A stretch of 52,487 bases of DNA from CAJBLF01 sp964613015 (GCA_964613015.1 CAZTFP010000008.1:1-52487), one strand, 5' to 3'; positions 9,738 to 21,580 are shown, counted from the first letter of the stretch. Notes: a model not told the origin generated them from the sequence alone. A program made the numbers and translations.

Positions 9738-11108
9738 TTATTTTTCTAAAAATTTTCTAAGCTTATAGTCTATATCTCAAGCACTGTATACCACAATAAC
9801 CGTATCTTTTTGTATTTGCTGAATTGTCTTGGTGATGAGTGAAAAATCGGTGATGTATGTACCTCAACATTCTTTTGCAAAATGATTACCTAAATCTTCA
9901 AGTGTTTTGATTTTCATGTTTTTAATAAATACATGATGGTCTATAAAATCTTTGATGTTTTCTCTCGCCGCATAGATGTCATAAATCAGAATATGGTCAT
10001 ATTTTTTCAATGTTTTTATAAAATCTTGTCGTCCGGTAACGATTCTGTTTATCTGATGTGGCTGAAAGATGACAAATAATTTTTTGCCAGGAAATTTCTG
10101 TTTGAGTGCCATATATCCAAGTTCAAGAGAGGATGCCATATGTCAATAATCCGTAAATATTTTTGCTCCGTTTTCGTTTGTCTTGAGATATTCCATTCTT
10201 CTTCGAAGTCATCAAAATGTTTTCATGGTGCTGAGGATTTTTGTCTTTGGTTCTTTGCATAATTTTGTCATCAATTCGAGAATGAGTGATCCATTGACGT
10301 CGTTATGTTTCCCTCGGATGTGATTGAACGGGATTTCCTTTATGGAAATTTCTTGTATGTTTTTGGATTTTAACTTAAGTCATTTTGGTAACAATACTTT
10401 ATGTCTGACTTTTGTAAGTAATGTCTCATACGCTGAAAGATAGTCTTTTATATCTTTATAATAGTCCGTGTGGTCTAGTTCTAGACTCGTAATCATAGCG
10501 TAGTCCAAGTCTAAATATAAGAAGTGTCTTTTATATTCACATGCTTCTACGAAAAACATTCGTTTCTTTGTGTTCTTGTAATCAAGTGCTTTTCCGCTGA
10601 AAATATAGTCGAAAATATTTCTAATATCTTTTTTTGCCTTGGTATTTACTACATAGCTTTGAGTATTAAAACCTGGTACAAGAGCTCATAAAATCCCTAA
10701 TCCAAAATTTGGTAACAATCTTTTTGCCGTATGGATTGCTAGAGCAGTGGATGAACTTTTCCCGTTAGTACCTGCAAACCCTATGCTAGTAAAATATTTT
10801 GATACCTCTCCAAGAAACTGAAAATAATTTAGGATCACCATCACTTTTTTATTGGTTTTCATAATTTTTCTCGCTTCACGAACTTCTTCACATTCAGCGA
10901 CCGCTTCAGAATAAATTATTACATCTCCAAGTTGGACTTTATATTTTCCGTGCCCGATAATGACTTTCAGTCCTTTAGCTTTTAACTTATCAGTAAGTTC
11001 GCTTTGTGTACTGTCGATACAGACAATGTTGGTATATCATAAATCATTGAGTATCCCTGCTACTCATGACATCCCTGTTCATCACGCTCAGACTAAGAGT
11101 ATTTTCAT
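9738..11108 (-). CDS. murC: Mur ligase, MurC-type (UDP-MurNAc:L-alanine ligase), 456 aa
   Basis: The N-terminal Rossmann motif is GAGGTGMSGVAGILNDLGY, the MurC/Mpl nucleotide-sugar domain, in which most glycines are TGA. The ATP loop is GFAGTNGKSSSTAL (GTNGK instead of the usual GTHGK). The centre has CEYKRHFL and SLELDHTDYY (the E-x-x-H-x-D region). The C-terminal ligase domain has TDYGHMASSLELGY, in place of the canonical D-Y-x-H-H-P, and FQPHQINR. MurC adds L-Ala to UDP-MurNAc, the first step of the stem peptide. The variant ATP loop and altered HP motif leave open a related ligase such as Mpl. Downstream ParB-like gene in operon. Confidence 0.8.
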
Positions 11109-11231
11109 ACTGTATTTTTATATAATAAATGTCGTATATATGGTAGTGAAGATAGGGACAAAAACAAGAAAATATGGATATTGACTTTTGTTTATAAATA
11201 CTTAAACGTATAAAAATAAAAACACATACAT

Positions 11232-11819
11232 ATGCATATGAATACTATACAAATTATCATTATCATTGTTTTTACTCTAGCAATGATCTTTTATGTTCTC
11301 CATTTGCTTATTACCAAATTCACTCCTCACCTTATTGCTTTTGGAATTTGGTTTGTAGCGGATTTTGTAAATCTTCTTACTTATGTCAAATTTTCTAAGT
11401 TTGGGATTGCTCCTGCAATAATGTCTTTGGGTTCAGCCATTATCCTTACTATAGGCATTATAAAGAGAAAAAAATTTCATCGTGAAATATTAAAAACTTC
11501 CGATTTGATTTGTATATTCCTTGTTATCATTAGTTTGTTAATTTGGGCTATCACTCGAAATGCTGTTTGGTCTAATATGATCATTCAGATTATAATAGCG
11601 CTTGGATTTGTTCCCATTTTCGACAACGTTATCCATAAAAAGCCCGAACCTTTATTCCCTTGGTTTCTTTTCCTTATCGGATGGATCATTACCTGTATTT
11701 ATACATTGAATGGGTATGAATCTATTGTAGAACTGATATATCCATTTGTTAATGGATTGCTTGGATGTCTTATTATCTTCATCGGTTCTTGGATAGTTAT
11801 TCGCCGAAGAATGGCATAA
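11232..11819 (+). CDS. Polytopic membrane protein, 195 aa
   Basis: About six hydrophobic helices cover nearly the whole length, with short basic loops (KRKKFHREILK near residue 80) and a basic end (VIRRRMA). No in-frame UGA occurs. The helix pattern resembles small multi-pass proteins of unknown function. No catalytic residues are recognisable. It is divergent from murC, so the spacer 11109-11231 should hold promoters for both. A strong terminator follows at 11829. Confidence 0.65.
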   Translation: MHMNTIQIIIIIVFTLAMIFYVLHLLITKFTPHLIAFGIWFVADFVNLLTYVKFSKFGIAPAIMSLGSAIILTIGIIKRKKFHREILKTSDLICIFLVIISLLIWAITRNAVWSNMIIQIIIALGFVPIFDNVIHKKPEPLFPWFLFLIGWIITCIYTLNGYESIVELIYPFVNGLLGCLIIFIGSWIVIRRRMA

Positions 11820-11828
11820 TGATATTGG

Positions 11829-11856
11829 CTGTTGAGTATTTTCAACAGTTTTTTTT
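11829..11856 (+). terminator. Rho-independent terminator after the 11232 gene
   Basis: CTGTTGA/TCAACAG stem with a 6-nt loop and eight T. It ends the chromosomal transcription unit just before the accessory island begins. Confidence 0.8.
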
Positions 11857-11945
11857 ATAAAAAAAATTCTCATTGAAGAGAATTTATTAATATATACCTA
11901 AACGAGTCTAAACCTCAAACTAATCAGTACTTATTATTTAGCAAT

Positions 11946-12092
11946 ATGCTAGACAGTTTCAAGCAAAAAGCCCCATTATTGGAAGCTATGTTTTTACATA
12001 TCAAATATTCTGATATATTGAAAGAAAGGTTTCTGAAAGCCAATGTCTTTACAGAAGAGTTATCAAACTATTGATATATAGAGGATAAATAG
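11946..12092 (+). CDS. Small hypothetical protein, 48 aa
   Basis: ATG to TAG, with one TGA read as Gly in SNYGYIEDK. The peptide is amphipathic and helical (LLEAMFLHIKYSDILKERFLK). It lies just inside the proposed left end of the island, upstream of rep and in the same direction. The position suits a small regulatory or accessory plasmid protein, but the length makes chance possible. Confidence 0.4.
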
Positions 12093-12112
12093 CTCACAGT
12101 TATTGTCTATCT

Positions 12113-12160
12113 ATTTCATGAAATATCTCAATTAGTCTATAAAGAGCCTCTCAGATAGGC
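12113..12160. other. Palindromes upstream of rep, possible double-strand origin region
   Basis: A perfect 12-nt palindrome ATTTCATGAAAT (12113-12124) and a small hairpin GCCT-CTCAGAT-AGGC (12146-12160) lie in the 154-nt gap before the rolling-circle initiator gene. Rolling-circle origins often lie next to rep and contain a hairpin with the nick site. I cannot identify a nick site here, so the role is inferred from position only. Confidence 0.3.
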
Positions 12161-12246
12161 ATCAAAACATTGTATAAATCTTTCTTAGTATAAAAAGAAA
12201 CAACAAGAAATCATTTCCTCATATTTTTACATGATAATATAAAACA

Positions 12247-13182
12247 ATGGATAACAATCACTCAAAGGATCTCATTACAAGAACTGTTGAAAAGTTTAGA
12301 AGAAGCCAAGAGAAGAAAAGAGAACTTATAAAGTATCTTATAGCAAATAAACCAAATCTTATCAAATCTGTGTGGAAGAGGAAGAGAATAAAAGATTGCT
12401 GAAACGTATTATTGTTTGAACAATTAGATAGTTGAGAACATAGGCTTAAATCAGGATCTTTTTGTAAATATGATAAGTTTTGTCTTGCTTGTAGTACTAG
12501 GAGAGCGATAAAGATGATCCAAAGGTTTGAGAATTTCATCAAAGAAAAGGATCTGACCACTAAAAACTGGTATTATATAGTTTTGACTATAAAGCATGGT
12601 TATAATGATAATCTATCAGATTTACTTTCCAAACTAACAAAATCAAAGGATAAACTAGCAAGAGCTTATAGAAATGGTAAAAGACAAAGCCATAAAAAAA
12701 AGAGTTTTTTTAGTCAGTTTGATGGTATGGTTTCATCAATAGAGGTCACAAAGAACAAGAATTGACGACATCCTCATCTTAATCTTTTGGTCTGTACTGA
12801 CAATGATGTACAAATAGATAAAAATAGATATTCCAGCGTTGGTGGGAAATGATCCAATACAAATGAACAAATTCTTAAAGAATGGAAAAAGATCACGGGC
12901 GATAGTTATATACATAATATCAGAAAAATAGATGTTAGCCAGAATCATTTTAATTTGAATGGTATTGGGGAAGTGTTTAAGTATGCGGTAAAATTTAGTT
13001 CTTTGGAGGTAGATCAATTGGCAGAAATAGTTGAATTACAACAGAGAAAGAAACTTAGATTTTATGATACTTATGGAATATTTAGGAAAATGAATATTGC
13101 TAATACAAAAACAGAGGCATTCTTCCCTATATGACAAAAGAGCTTTGAATATGTAGATAAGGTATATCAAGAAATTGAATAA
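12247..13182 (+). CDS. Rolling-circle replication initiator, Rep_1-type HUH endonuclease, 311 aa
   Basis: Rep proteins of this class nick one strand at the plasmid origin through a tyrosine. The sequence has a Cys cluster FCKYDKFCLAC (about residues 70-80), the strand WYYIVLTIKHG (motif 1), the HUH metal motif HPHLNLLVC (about 174-182), and FKYAVKFSSL (about 245), whose Tyr in K-Y-x-x-K is the expected nucleophile. The HUH motif directly follows a TGA glycine, so it is hidden in the standard code. Length matches Rep_1 proteins. It heads the plus-strand run of island genes, 57 nt before the next, and indicates that the element replicates or once replicated as a plasmid. Confidence 0.82.
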
Positions 13183-13239
13183 ATATAAAACAAGTGGAAA
13201 TCGTGAGCTGTTTATTTATCTTTATAATAAGATTTAATT

Positions 13240-13482
13240 ATGACCCCTTATAAAATGTTAGACAAAGAGTTTGATTTCTTTCAAAAAAACAAACAAGAGC
13301 TTGTAAAGAAGTACGGATGAAAAGTTATTGTAATAAAATGAGATGAGATCTTATGATTTTATGATACAGAAGAAATTGCATATACAGAATCAATAAAGAC
13401 CCATAAATTATGAACTTTTCTTATTCAAAAATGTACAGAACAAGACAAAGTAGCAATGTTTAATTCAAGAGTCGTTTTTTAA
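13240..13482 (+). CDS. DUF5678-like small protein, 80 aa
   Basis: The sequence FDFFQKNKQELVKKYGGKVIVIKGDEILGFYDTEEIAY followed by GTFLIQKC matches the DUF5678 pattern, a small alpha/beta protein often found on mobile elements and beside retropepsin-like proteins. Five glycines use TGA. It lies between rep and the protease gene, 19 nt before the latter, so both are probably translated from one message. Function unknown. Confidence 0.7.
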
Positions 13483-13501
13483 TAAATAAATTTCTCAAAT
13501 A

Positions 13502-14047
13502 ATGCCAAACCATGCTTTTACAATAAAATATTGATGAATTGCCACACAACTTTGAACCCAAATCCATATATGTTTACCTACAGAAATATGAAAGCCTCCT
13601 GCTCAATGTCATTTGCTTGACGCAATACGAGATACTGGAGCAACATCATCAACTATTACTAGCCCAATAGCTAAATCATTGTGATTGATTCCTACTGGTA
13701 AGACGATTGTTAATGGAGTCTGATGACAAAAAGAGGAATATACCTATTTTGTTTCTATAATTTTACCAAATAATGTTATTGTTCCAAATATCATGGTTTG
13801 TTGATGTGATAAACTGGTATGATGATTTGATGCTTTGATTGGTATGGATATTATATGACTCTGAGATTTAGCTATTACGAAAGAAGAGAATAAAACAGTT
13901 ATGTCTTTTGTCTTACCATCTATGAAAACAATTGATTTTGTTAAGAAAGTAAACGATCTGGTACAACAAGAACATAGTGGACAACATAAAAAAGCAAAAG
14001 AACAAAGAAAAAAAGAAAAGAAAAATAAGAAAAAATGAAGAAAATAA
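13502..14047 (+). CDS. Retropepsin-like aspartic protease, 181 aa
   Basis: The catalytic triplet DTG is at residues 44-46 in DAIRDTGATSSTITSPIA. It is followed by the flap-like VNGVGGQKEEYTYFVSIILP and the second psi-strand region FDALIGMDIIGLGDLAIT, the signature of single-domain clan AA retropepsins that act as dimers. An N-terminal Cys pair (C24, C36) may be structural. The last 30 residues are extremely Lys/Glu-rich. By my count 13 of 18 glycines are TGA, the densest use in the window. It sits between the DUF5678 gene and the helicase gene, 24 nt before the latter. Substrate unknown; processing of a co-encoded protein is a possibility. Confidence 0.75.
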
Positions 14048-14071
14048 CATTTAATTTATTATAAATAACAC

Positions 14072-17000
14072 ATGTCATCAGGAAAGTTTATTACTAATAC
14101 AGATAAGTTATTGTCTGATGTAATCAATAATATACTGCCTACTTCAGAAAATCTTTACTTTTTAGTGGGATTTTTTTATTTTTCAGGATTCCAAGAGCTA
14201 TATAGAAAATTGGAAGATAAAAACATGAAGGTTCTTGTTGGGATGGATATAGAAGTTTGAATACAGAAAACAGTAAAAGAAGTGTTTAGTATAGATGAAG
14301 ATCAAAGTAATGTTAAAAAACAATGATTTATTGATTCATTGAAAGAATTAGTAAATAAGACAAACTTATTTGATACTAAGGTCAATAAAGAAGCGTTGGA
14401 ATTGTTTATAACAAAGATAGAGAATAAAACATTAGAGATAAGAAAAACATTAGATCCTAATCATTCTAAATTATATTTATTTGAAAATAAATCAGACCAT
14501 AATGAATGATGAGAATATCCATGAGCCATTATTACATGATCTAGTAATTTAACCTATTCATGACTTACGTGAAGGTATGAATTTAATTCTATTTTTAGGG
14601 ACAAAGAAGACTTTGTAATAGCTAAAGATTTATTCAATGAATTGCGAGAGTCTTCATTACCAATAACAACTGGTGGAGAAGAAGACGATGTAGTAAAAAT
14701 GTTAAAAGAAGAAACATGGTTAAAAGTACCTAAACCATATTATTGTTATTTGAGGTTGTTATTTGAGTTTTTTGAAAATAAAGAAGATATAATTACTCCA
14801 TATCATATAACTCATTGAGAGTTTCAGGATCTACAGTATCAGGTAGATGCCATCAAAGATGGTATGAAAATGATAAAAGAGCATAATTGAGTTATTGTTG
14901 CTGATGTTGTGTGACTTGGTAAAAGTATTGTATGATCAACATTATTGTATAATTTACACAAAAAAGCTATAATAATTGCGCCACCTCATCTAGTAGATCA
15001 ATGGAATGATTATAAAGAAATGTTTGATATAAATGCTAAAATATTTTCGTCATGAAAAATTGAAGATGCGTTAGAATATAATATGAAATATAAGCATAAA
15101 GCTGGTGTTGTTTTGATTGATGAGGCACACAAATATAGGAACTCAGAGACTAATGATTACTGAAATTTACATCAAATATGTCAATGAAAGCATGTTATAT
15201 TATTAACAGCAACTCCTTTTAATAATGCTCCGCAAGACATATTCAACCTGGTAAAATTCTTTCAAATACCCGAAAAGTCAACGATACATACTGCGAATAA
15301 TCTTATGTATGAGTTTTCTCAATTACAGACAGAATATTTGAACATTAGAAGTGAACAAAGAAAATGAAAAATAGAAAATCACGAAGCGAAACAAAAATTA
15401 AAAATAGTTGCGAATAAGATAAGAGATTTGATCTGACCGATAGTTGTTAGGAGGTCAAGATTGGATTTGAAGAACATGAAAGTATATAGAGAGGATCTTG
15501 AAAAACAATGATATAAGTTTTCTAAAGTTAATGATCCACAAACTAAAACTTACAAACTTTGAACTTTAGAAAAGAAATATATTGCGACATTGGATGATCT
15601 AATAGAAAAAGATAAAAATGATAATCGGAGTAACTTTCAAGGGGCAAGATATAAGGTTTTAACTTACGTTGACGCAAGTAAATATGAAAAAAAGCTAGAG
15701 CAAGTCCTTTGATATGAATACTCGTTGTTAGAATGAAGACAAAAAAATATGCCATTCTTTATTAGAAGATTACTGGTTTCTAGATTTGAAAGCTCATTAT
15801 TTGCTTTCAAGAATACGCTTCAATCTATTAGAGGATCTATAACCAGATATGAAAAATATCTAAATGAGTTAAAAGCTATTCCAGTCGTAAAGAAAGGAAA
15901 ATTACCTGATATAGAAGATTTGCTTGATGATTATACTGAATTTGAAGAGTTACAAAGTGAAATGGATAAAATAGTGACAGAAAAAAATGGATTTATGATA
16001 CCAATAGAAGATATTGATCAGAAGTTTTTTGATGATTTGGAAAGTGATAAAAAATTCCTAGATGGTCTTATAGATAGACGAGATGAAGAAAAAAATGATC
16101 CTAAAATGGAATCTTTTATACAAGAAATCCAAGAAAATATAAAACAAGATAAATCAAGAAAAATTGTTGTGTTTTCTCAATATGCTGATACTATAAAGGA
16201 ATTGGAAGAAAAAATGAAAGAAAAATGATTGAGAGTGCTATCTGTTACAGGGCATAGTAAGACACAATTATTGAAAGATATGATAAAATATAATTTTGAC
16301 GCATGAATTAAAAATGACGATCAGATAGATGATTATGATGTATTGCTTGGTACCGATGCTATTTCTGAGTGATATAATTTACATAGGGCATGAACTATCT
16401 ATAATTATGATATTCCTTATAATCCAACTAGAATTATACAGAGGATATGAAGGATAAATCGTATCAATAAAAAGGTTTTTGATGAATTATATATCTATAA
16501 TTACTTCCCTTCTTTGATAGGAGAAGAAATAATTAGGTGAAAACAAATCTCAACACTTAAAATAATGATGATAAATGCCATACTTTGAAATGATACAAAG
16601 ATTTTGACTGAAGATGAGGAACTACAATCATTTAACAAAAGGATACTCCAGGAATGAGAAGATGTAAGTGATGTATATAAAGAGACTCTTCAAGAAGAAA
16701 ATTTTACCCAAGAACAAGAGTCTTGGGATACAGTTTATCGTAATTTTCTTACCACAACTATCCAAGAAGATCCAGAAATAGGGAATAAAGTATACGAGAT
16801 TGCCGATAGATCTAGATTACAAAGGACGGAAAAGAAAGATCAAAACTGAGTGCTTCTATTTGCGAAAAAATGAAGCAATAACTTGTTTAGATTTTATGAT
16901 AAAAAAGACCAAGAAGTTATAAATATTTCTCCAAAAGATGCTTTCAAATTATTTGAGGCAGAAAAATCCGAAGATCCTCAAAACGTATCTGATAACTTCT

Positions 17001-17332
17001 ATACGTGTTATGAAAAAATCAAAGAATCTTTCAAACAAGCCAAAAAAGCAACCGCAAGAAACACACAAGAAAAAAAAGCTCTAGATAATCTAGAATTTCT
17101 CTATGAAGCCACAAAAGATAACTTTTATAGAGATATACAGACAGCAATAAATCTAGGCAATTTGCCTAAATACTATATGAAAGAGATCAGGAAGATTACC
17201 CCAAAAAGTTATACATCTGTAGTAGATTTTCTGAAAAGAGAAATCCATAAAGAATATTTACAATCAATGATTACTTGTTCTCAAAGCTTTGATGAACATA
17301 AAGAAGAGCTAATTATCACAGAAGAATTTTAA
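14072..17332 (+). CDS. PLD-nuclease / SNF2-type helicase fusion, 1086 aa
   Basis: Residues about 1-200 form a phospholipase-D-type domain with PNHSKLYLF (HxK motif, about 130) and ITGSSNLTYSGLTG (GSxN, about 155). A superfamily 2 helicase follows: DVVGLGKS Walker A (about 280), VLIDEAH (350), LLTATPFNN (380), VVFSQYADT (700), LLGTDAISEGYNLHRAG and IIQRIGRINRI (motif VI, about 790). An alpha-helical C-terminus ends at TAA. Only one PLD motif is present, so nuclease activity would need a dimer. It reads through dozens of UGA codons. The methylase gene starts 19 nt downstream, so the pair very probably acts together, as in restriction-type phage defence. Confidence 0.88.
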
Positions 17333-17351
17333 TCTTTAATGGTATATCTTT

Positions 17352-20300
17352 ATGGATTTCAAAAAATGATATAATAAGTCTGAATTTAAGAATTTTCTGA
17401 GAACAAGATTTCTATGAGATAAGTTTGAAGAAATTTCAGAACAGCTTACTCCAATAAGAAAGACGCAATTTTTTGCTGATAATGGGATATATAAAATATG
17501 AGAAATAAAATGATTACATAAAGAGATGTCTATATTGGAGATTAGACAAAGGAGTAAAAAAGATCCCAGGATAACGCTTACAAAAGACACATTTAAGCTG
17601 ATGCAAGATTATGGTATTAGAAATGCTATAATAGTCTTTTATGTAGATGAACATAGCTCTTGGAGATTTTCATTATTGACTACAAATTTTACAGAAGATT
17701 TTAAGAAAGAACTATCAAGTCCTAAGAGGTATTCATATCTTTTGTGACCTGGAGAAAAGACAAAAACAGCTGAAAAATATCTTTTGAATCAAATCACGAA
17801 TTATGATGATTTGATCTCTAGATTTGATGTAGAAGTTGTTAGAAAGGAATTTTTTGAGAAATATTTGGAGTTATATGTCAGACTATATAAAGAAATAAAA
17901 AAGGATGATAAGTTTGTAGATATGCTTAGCATCCAAAAGGTAGATATTGTTAGTTTTACTAAAAATTTATTGGGTAAAATAGTTTTTTTGTATTTTATTC
18001 AACAAAAAGGTCGGTTATGATTAGGTAAAAAGGAAAATGAATATGGGAAATGAAATAGGGATTTTATGAGAGTTATGCGAAATAACTTCAAGAAGAGCAA
18101 TGAATCAATGAGTTCAGAGAAGACTGGTTATTTTTATAATGATTATTTGGAACGATTATTTTTTGCGTGATTAAATCAAGATAGGAGAGATAATGATGAC
18201 TGGTTTCCAAATCTTCAAATGAAGGTACCATATCTTAATGGATGATTATTCAAAGAAGATTATCAGTGACGAGAGGGATATGTAGTGAAAATTGGTAATG
18301 ATATTTTTTCTAATGTAGATCAAAAATGAGATGAGTCTGATGGAATATTAGATATATTTGATAGATATAATTTTACTATAGATGAAGATAGTCTTTACGA
18401 TAGTGATGTTGCTGTAGATCCAGAAATGCTTGGTAGAATATTTGAAAAAATGATCTCTATAAGTAGTGAAAATATAGATGAAATAATTAAAATCTTTGAT
18501 ACAAAATGAAAGAAAACTAAAATAGATTTTGGAAAAGAATTGAATAAAAAATTGGGGGCGTTTTATACCCCTAAAGAAATTGTTCACTATATGACTAGGG
18601 AGAGCCTTATTTTATATATAATAAATAATATAAAGTGAAACAAAGAAGATAATGAGAAATTGATTAGAAATCTATTTGATCTCAAAGAACAATTTCTGTT
18701 AAATAAAGATGATCTAGCAAAAACATGATTTTCCCATGATGTATTGGATAAATTATGATGAATAGTTGTGAATATAGATGATGTACTCAAAAAGGTAAAG
18801 ATTCTTGATCCTGCCGTATGATCTGGGGCTTTTCCTATGGGTCTTTTATATGAAATTGGTAGTATTAGATATTATATATATTGAGTCTTTTATAAGGTTT
18901 TCTGAGCAAATATTGATATATATAAAAATAAAGAATGAAAAATATCTATGTATAAAATAAAAAGAGAAATTATTCAAAATAATATTTATTGAGTAGATAT
19001 AGACTCTGGAGCAATAGATATTGCGAGGTTAAGATTCTGGTTGTCTTTGGTGGTTGATGAAGAAGTTCCCGAACCATTGCCAAATTTTGAATTCAAATTT
19101 ATATGTGCCAATACTTTAATACCATTAGAGGAAGAATCTAAAGAGAAGGATCTTTTTGCTCAATGAGACGAACCAAAATTAGAAACATTAAAAAAATATA
19201 AAAGAGAATATTATAATGCGAGTAGTAATAGAGAAAAGAAAGAAAAGAAAGAACAAATAAGAAATTATACAAAGTCTGATATAAATCTGTTTTCAGATCC
19301 AACGCCAAGAGCTAGACAAATAGAAGAATTTGGCTCTAATTTTGATAATTCAAAGCACTCTCATTCGTTCTTTGACCCAAGTTTAATGATGAGTGAATGG
19401 AAAGGGTTTGATATAGTAATTGGTAATCCACCATATATCAAAGAATATGATAATAAAGATGCCTTTGATGGATTAAAAAAAAGAGAATATTATATTGGGA
19501 AAATGGATATATGGTATTATTTTGCTTGTTATGCTCTTGATCTTTTGAAAGATTGATGAGTAGAAAGTTTTATAGCTCAGAACAATTGGATTACTAGCTT
19601 TGGAGCAAAAATCATGAGAAATAAAATTTTGAAAGATGCCAAAATAAGAGAATTTGTAGATTTTTGAGATTATAAAGTATTTGAGGACGTTGGTATACAA
19701 ACTATGATATATATATTAGAAAAAACAAAGAACAATGAGAGTTATGAAACAAAATATTCAAGATTAAATAATAAAGATTTTGATAGAAAAGATATAAATA
19801 GATTTTTGTTAGATAAGGGGAGTACTACCGAATACATAAAGCATTACTCTAAAATAGAAAAGAAGAAGTATACCGATAAGACTTTGGATTTCGCAGATGA
19901 TGAAAAGGATAAAATATTGGAGAAAATTTTTAATGAATGAGACTTTAGGTTAACAGAAAAGGAAGTTGCTCAATGAATGATATGATGACCTGATAAGGCT
20001 TTTATATATGACTTTCAAGAAAAATTTTCTGATACTGAAAAGCAATATTTACATAAATATTATACTAATGTGGGTAAATACACTAAAGAAGATACATCTA
20101 GGTTAGTATCATATTTAACAAAGAATAATATAAATAATATTCATGACGATATGTCTACTTTCAATAAAAACTTTGTAGCGTATAAAGAAGAACTTCTAAA
20201 CAGAAGAGAATGTAAGTCATGACAAATAGATTACTTTCATTTACACCGACCAAGAGATGAAAAATTCTTTGTAAAATGAGAAAAAATAGTTTGTTGAACT

Positions 20301-20693
20301 AGGGTTGTTTCTCCTAGTTTCTATTATACAGATGATGAATATTATTGAAGTAGAGCATTAAATTTTATAAAAACAGATAGGATAGACCTTAAGTATTTAA
20401 CTGCCATATTAAATTCAACTCTTTCGTATTTTTGGTTAAAAAATAAGGGTAAATTATTATGAGATCTGTTACAGGTAGATAAATCTCACCTACTTAATAT
20501 ACCTATTAAAAATATTGAATTATCTCAATATAAGCCAATAATTGATGTTGTAGATGAAATAATAGAGAGAAAGAAAAAAAACTCTGATGCTAAAATAGAT
20601 GATTTGCAAGGAAAGATAGATCAAATGGTGTATAAGATCTATGGATTGAGTAATGAGGATATTACTGTTGTAGAAAAAAGTCTTACGAAATAA
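17352..20693 (+). CDS. Type IIG-like restriction-modification DNA adenine methyltransferase (Eco57I family), 1113 aa
   Basis: Motif I ILDPAVGSGAFPMGLL (about residue 485, SAM binding) and motif IV DIVIGNPPYIKEYD (about 692, catalytic NPPY) identify an N6-adenine methyltransferase. LGAFYTPKEIVHYM precedes motif I as in Eco57I-type enzymes. The N-terminal 450 residues contain the IVFYVDEHSSWRFSL and SSPKRYSYLLGPGEKTKTA stretch seen in large Eco57I-like proteins, where a nuclease or substrate-handling domain is expected; I see no clear catalytic nuclease motif there. The C-terminus from about residue 960 (HLHRPRDEKFF) is a TaqI-type specificity domain. Co-directional with the PLD-helicase, 19 nt downstream. 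Confidence 0.88.
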
Positions 20694-20740
20694 TATTTTA
20701 TACTGTTGAATGACTCATTTTTTATGTTCTAATTTCTAAA

Positions 20741-21328
20741 ATGAGAGGAAATCTTAGTCAAGAAGAACTAAAAGAACTTACATCAAAAGATAATAGGATT
20801 ATAGATCCTGAAGATGAGAATAACGCTGAATATGAAGAATTTTTTGAGCTGTTAGATAAAGATAAAAAGGATTTTATAGAACGAGAAAAAAGAGTTCAAC
20901 ATTGATATATGGAGAATTTTCTTCCGTATTGAAGTAAAATGACTCTTAATGGGTGAGAGTGTAATGGCTATTCGTTTTGAAAATTAGATGATGATATTCT
21001 TATCAAAGCACTTCAAAATGATATAAGATTGTTGTTAAAAACACTATGAGAATGATATAATGGAGAAATAAAGATAAATTTTAGAAATGGAAGACCAGAA
21101 TTTATGACCTCTCAATTTGAATCAGTAAATGATGAGTGAGATTATGAAAAACTAAAGATTATGGTATGAAATTTTGGTTTTTTGACCCACAAAAAATATT
21201 GAATCAGTAAGAAATTATATGGAGAGAAAATATATAGATATACAGATAAAAATTGGTGAGTTGAAGGAGAGAGTTGACATAGGATGGGGTACGTTCCTAA
21301 GAAAAAGATTGGCTTGAAAAAGAAGTAA
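20741..21328 (+). CDS. Hypothetical protein of the restriction gene cluster, 195 aa
   Basis: An acidic, soluble protein with a helical N-terminus (residues 1-55 rich in D, E, K) and a mixed C-terminal part with aromatic, Gly-rich strands (TLNGGECNGYSFGKLDDD, KINFRNGRPEF). Glycines are mostly TGA. It has no signal peptide, membrane helix or catalytic motif that I recognise. It begins 47 nt after the methylase and runs in the same direction, so it is likely part of the same operon. Candidate roles include a specificity or inhibitor subunit, but none is supported by sequence. Confidence 0.65.
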
Positions 21329-21433
21329 TAAAAATATATAATTTTTCTAAACCCATAAAGAACTATGGGATTCCGAGACTTTCCTGAGAGTATTCACACA
21401 TAATGTGGAAACTTAGGATAACTATTGGATCAA

Positions 21434-21568
21434 ATGACAGTAGAAAGAGCAAGAGAAATCTTGTGAAGTGCTTATGATGTTCTTGATGATGTACAAATTA
21501 TCAAAATTATTAAGCTCTTTGAATCAATTAGTCTTATGCTTATAGAGAGGGAAACCACTAAGTATTAG
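21434..21568 (+). CDS. Small helical protein, 44 aa
   Basis: MTVERAREILGSAYDVLDDVQIIKIIKLFESI is followed by a short polar end (TAG stop). The pattern of ERAREILG, a D-rich turn and an amphipathic helix resembles a class of tiny proteins found on CPR plasmids and near recombinases. The frame could instead open at a TTG at 21425. One glycine is TGA. It is the last plus-strand gene before the terminator at 21581. Confidence 0.5.
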
Positions 21569-21580
21569 GCTAATGCTTAT

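Noticed and set aside
12736..13017. Minus-strand 93-aa frame across rep
   Set aside because: Antisense to the well-supported HUH motif region of the Rep gene; composition of a shadow frame.
14072..20693. Complete DISARM or BREX system
   Set aside because: No DUF1998 (DrmB), no PglZ, no BrxC-type ATPase in the neighbourhood.
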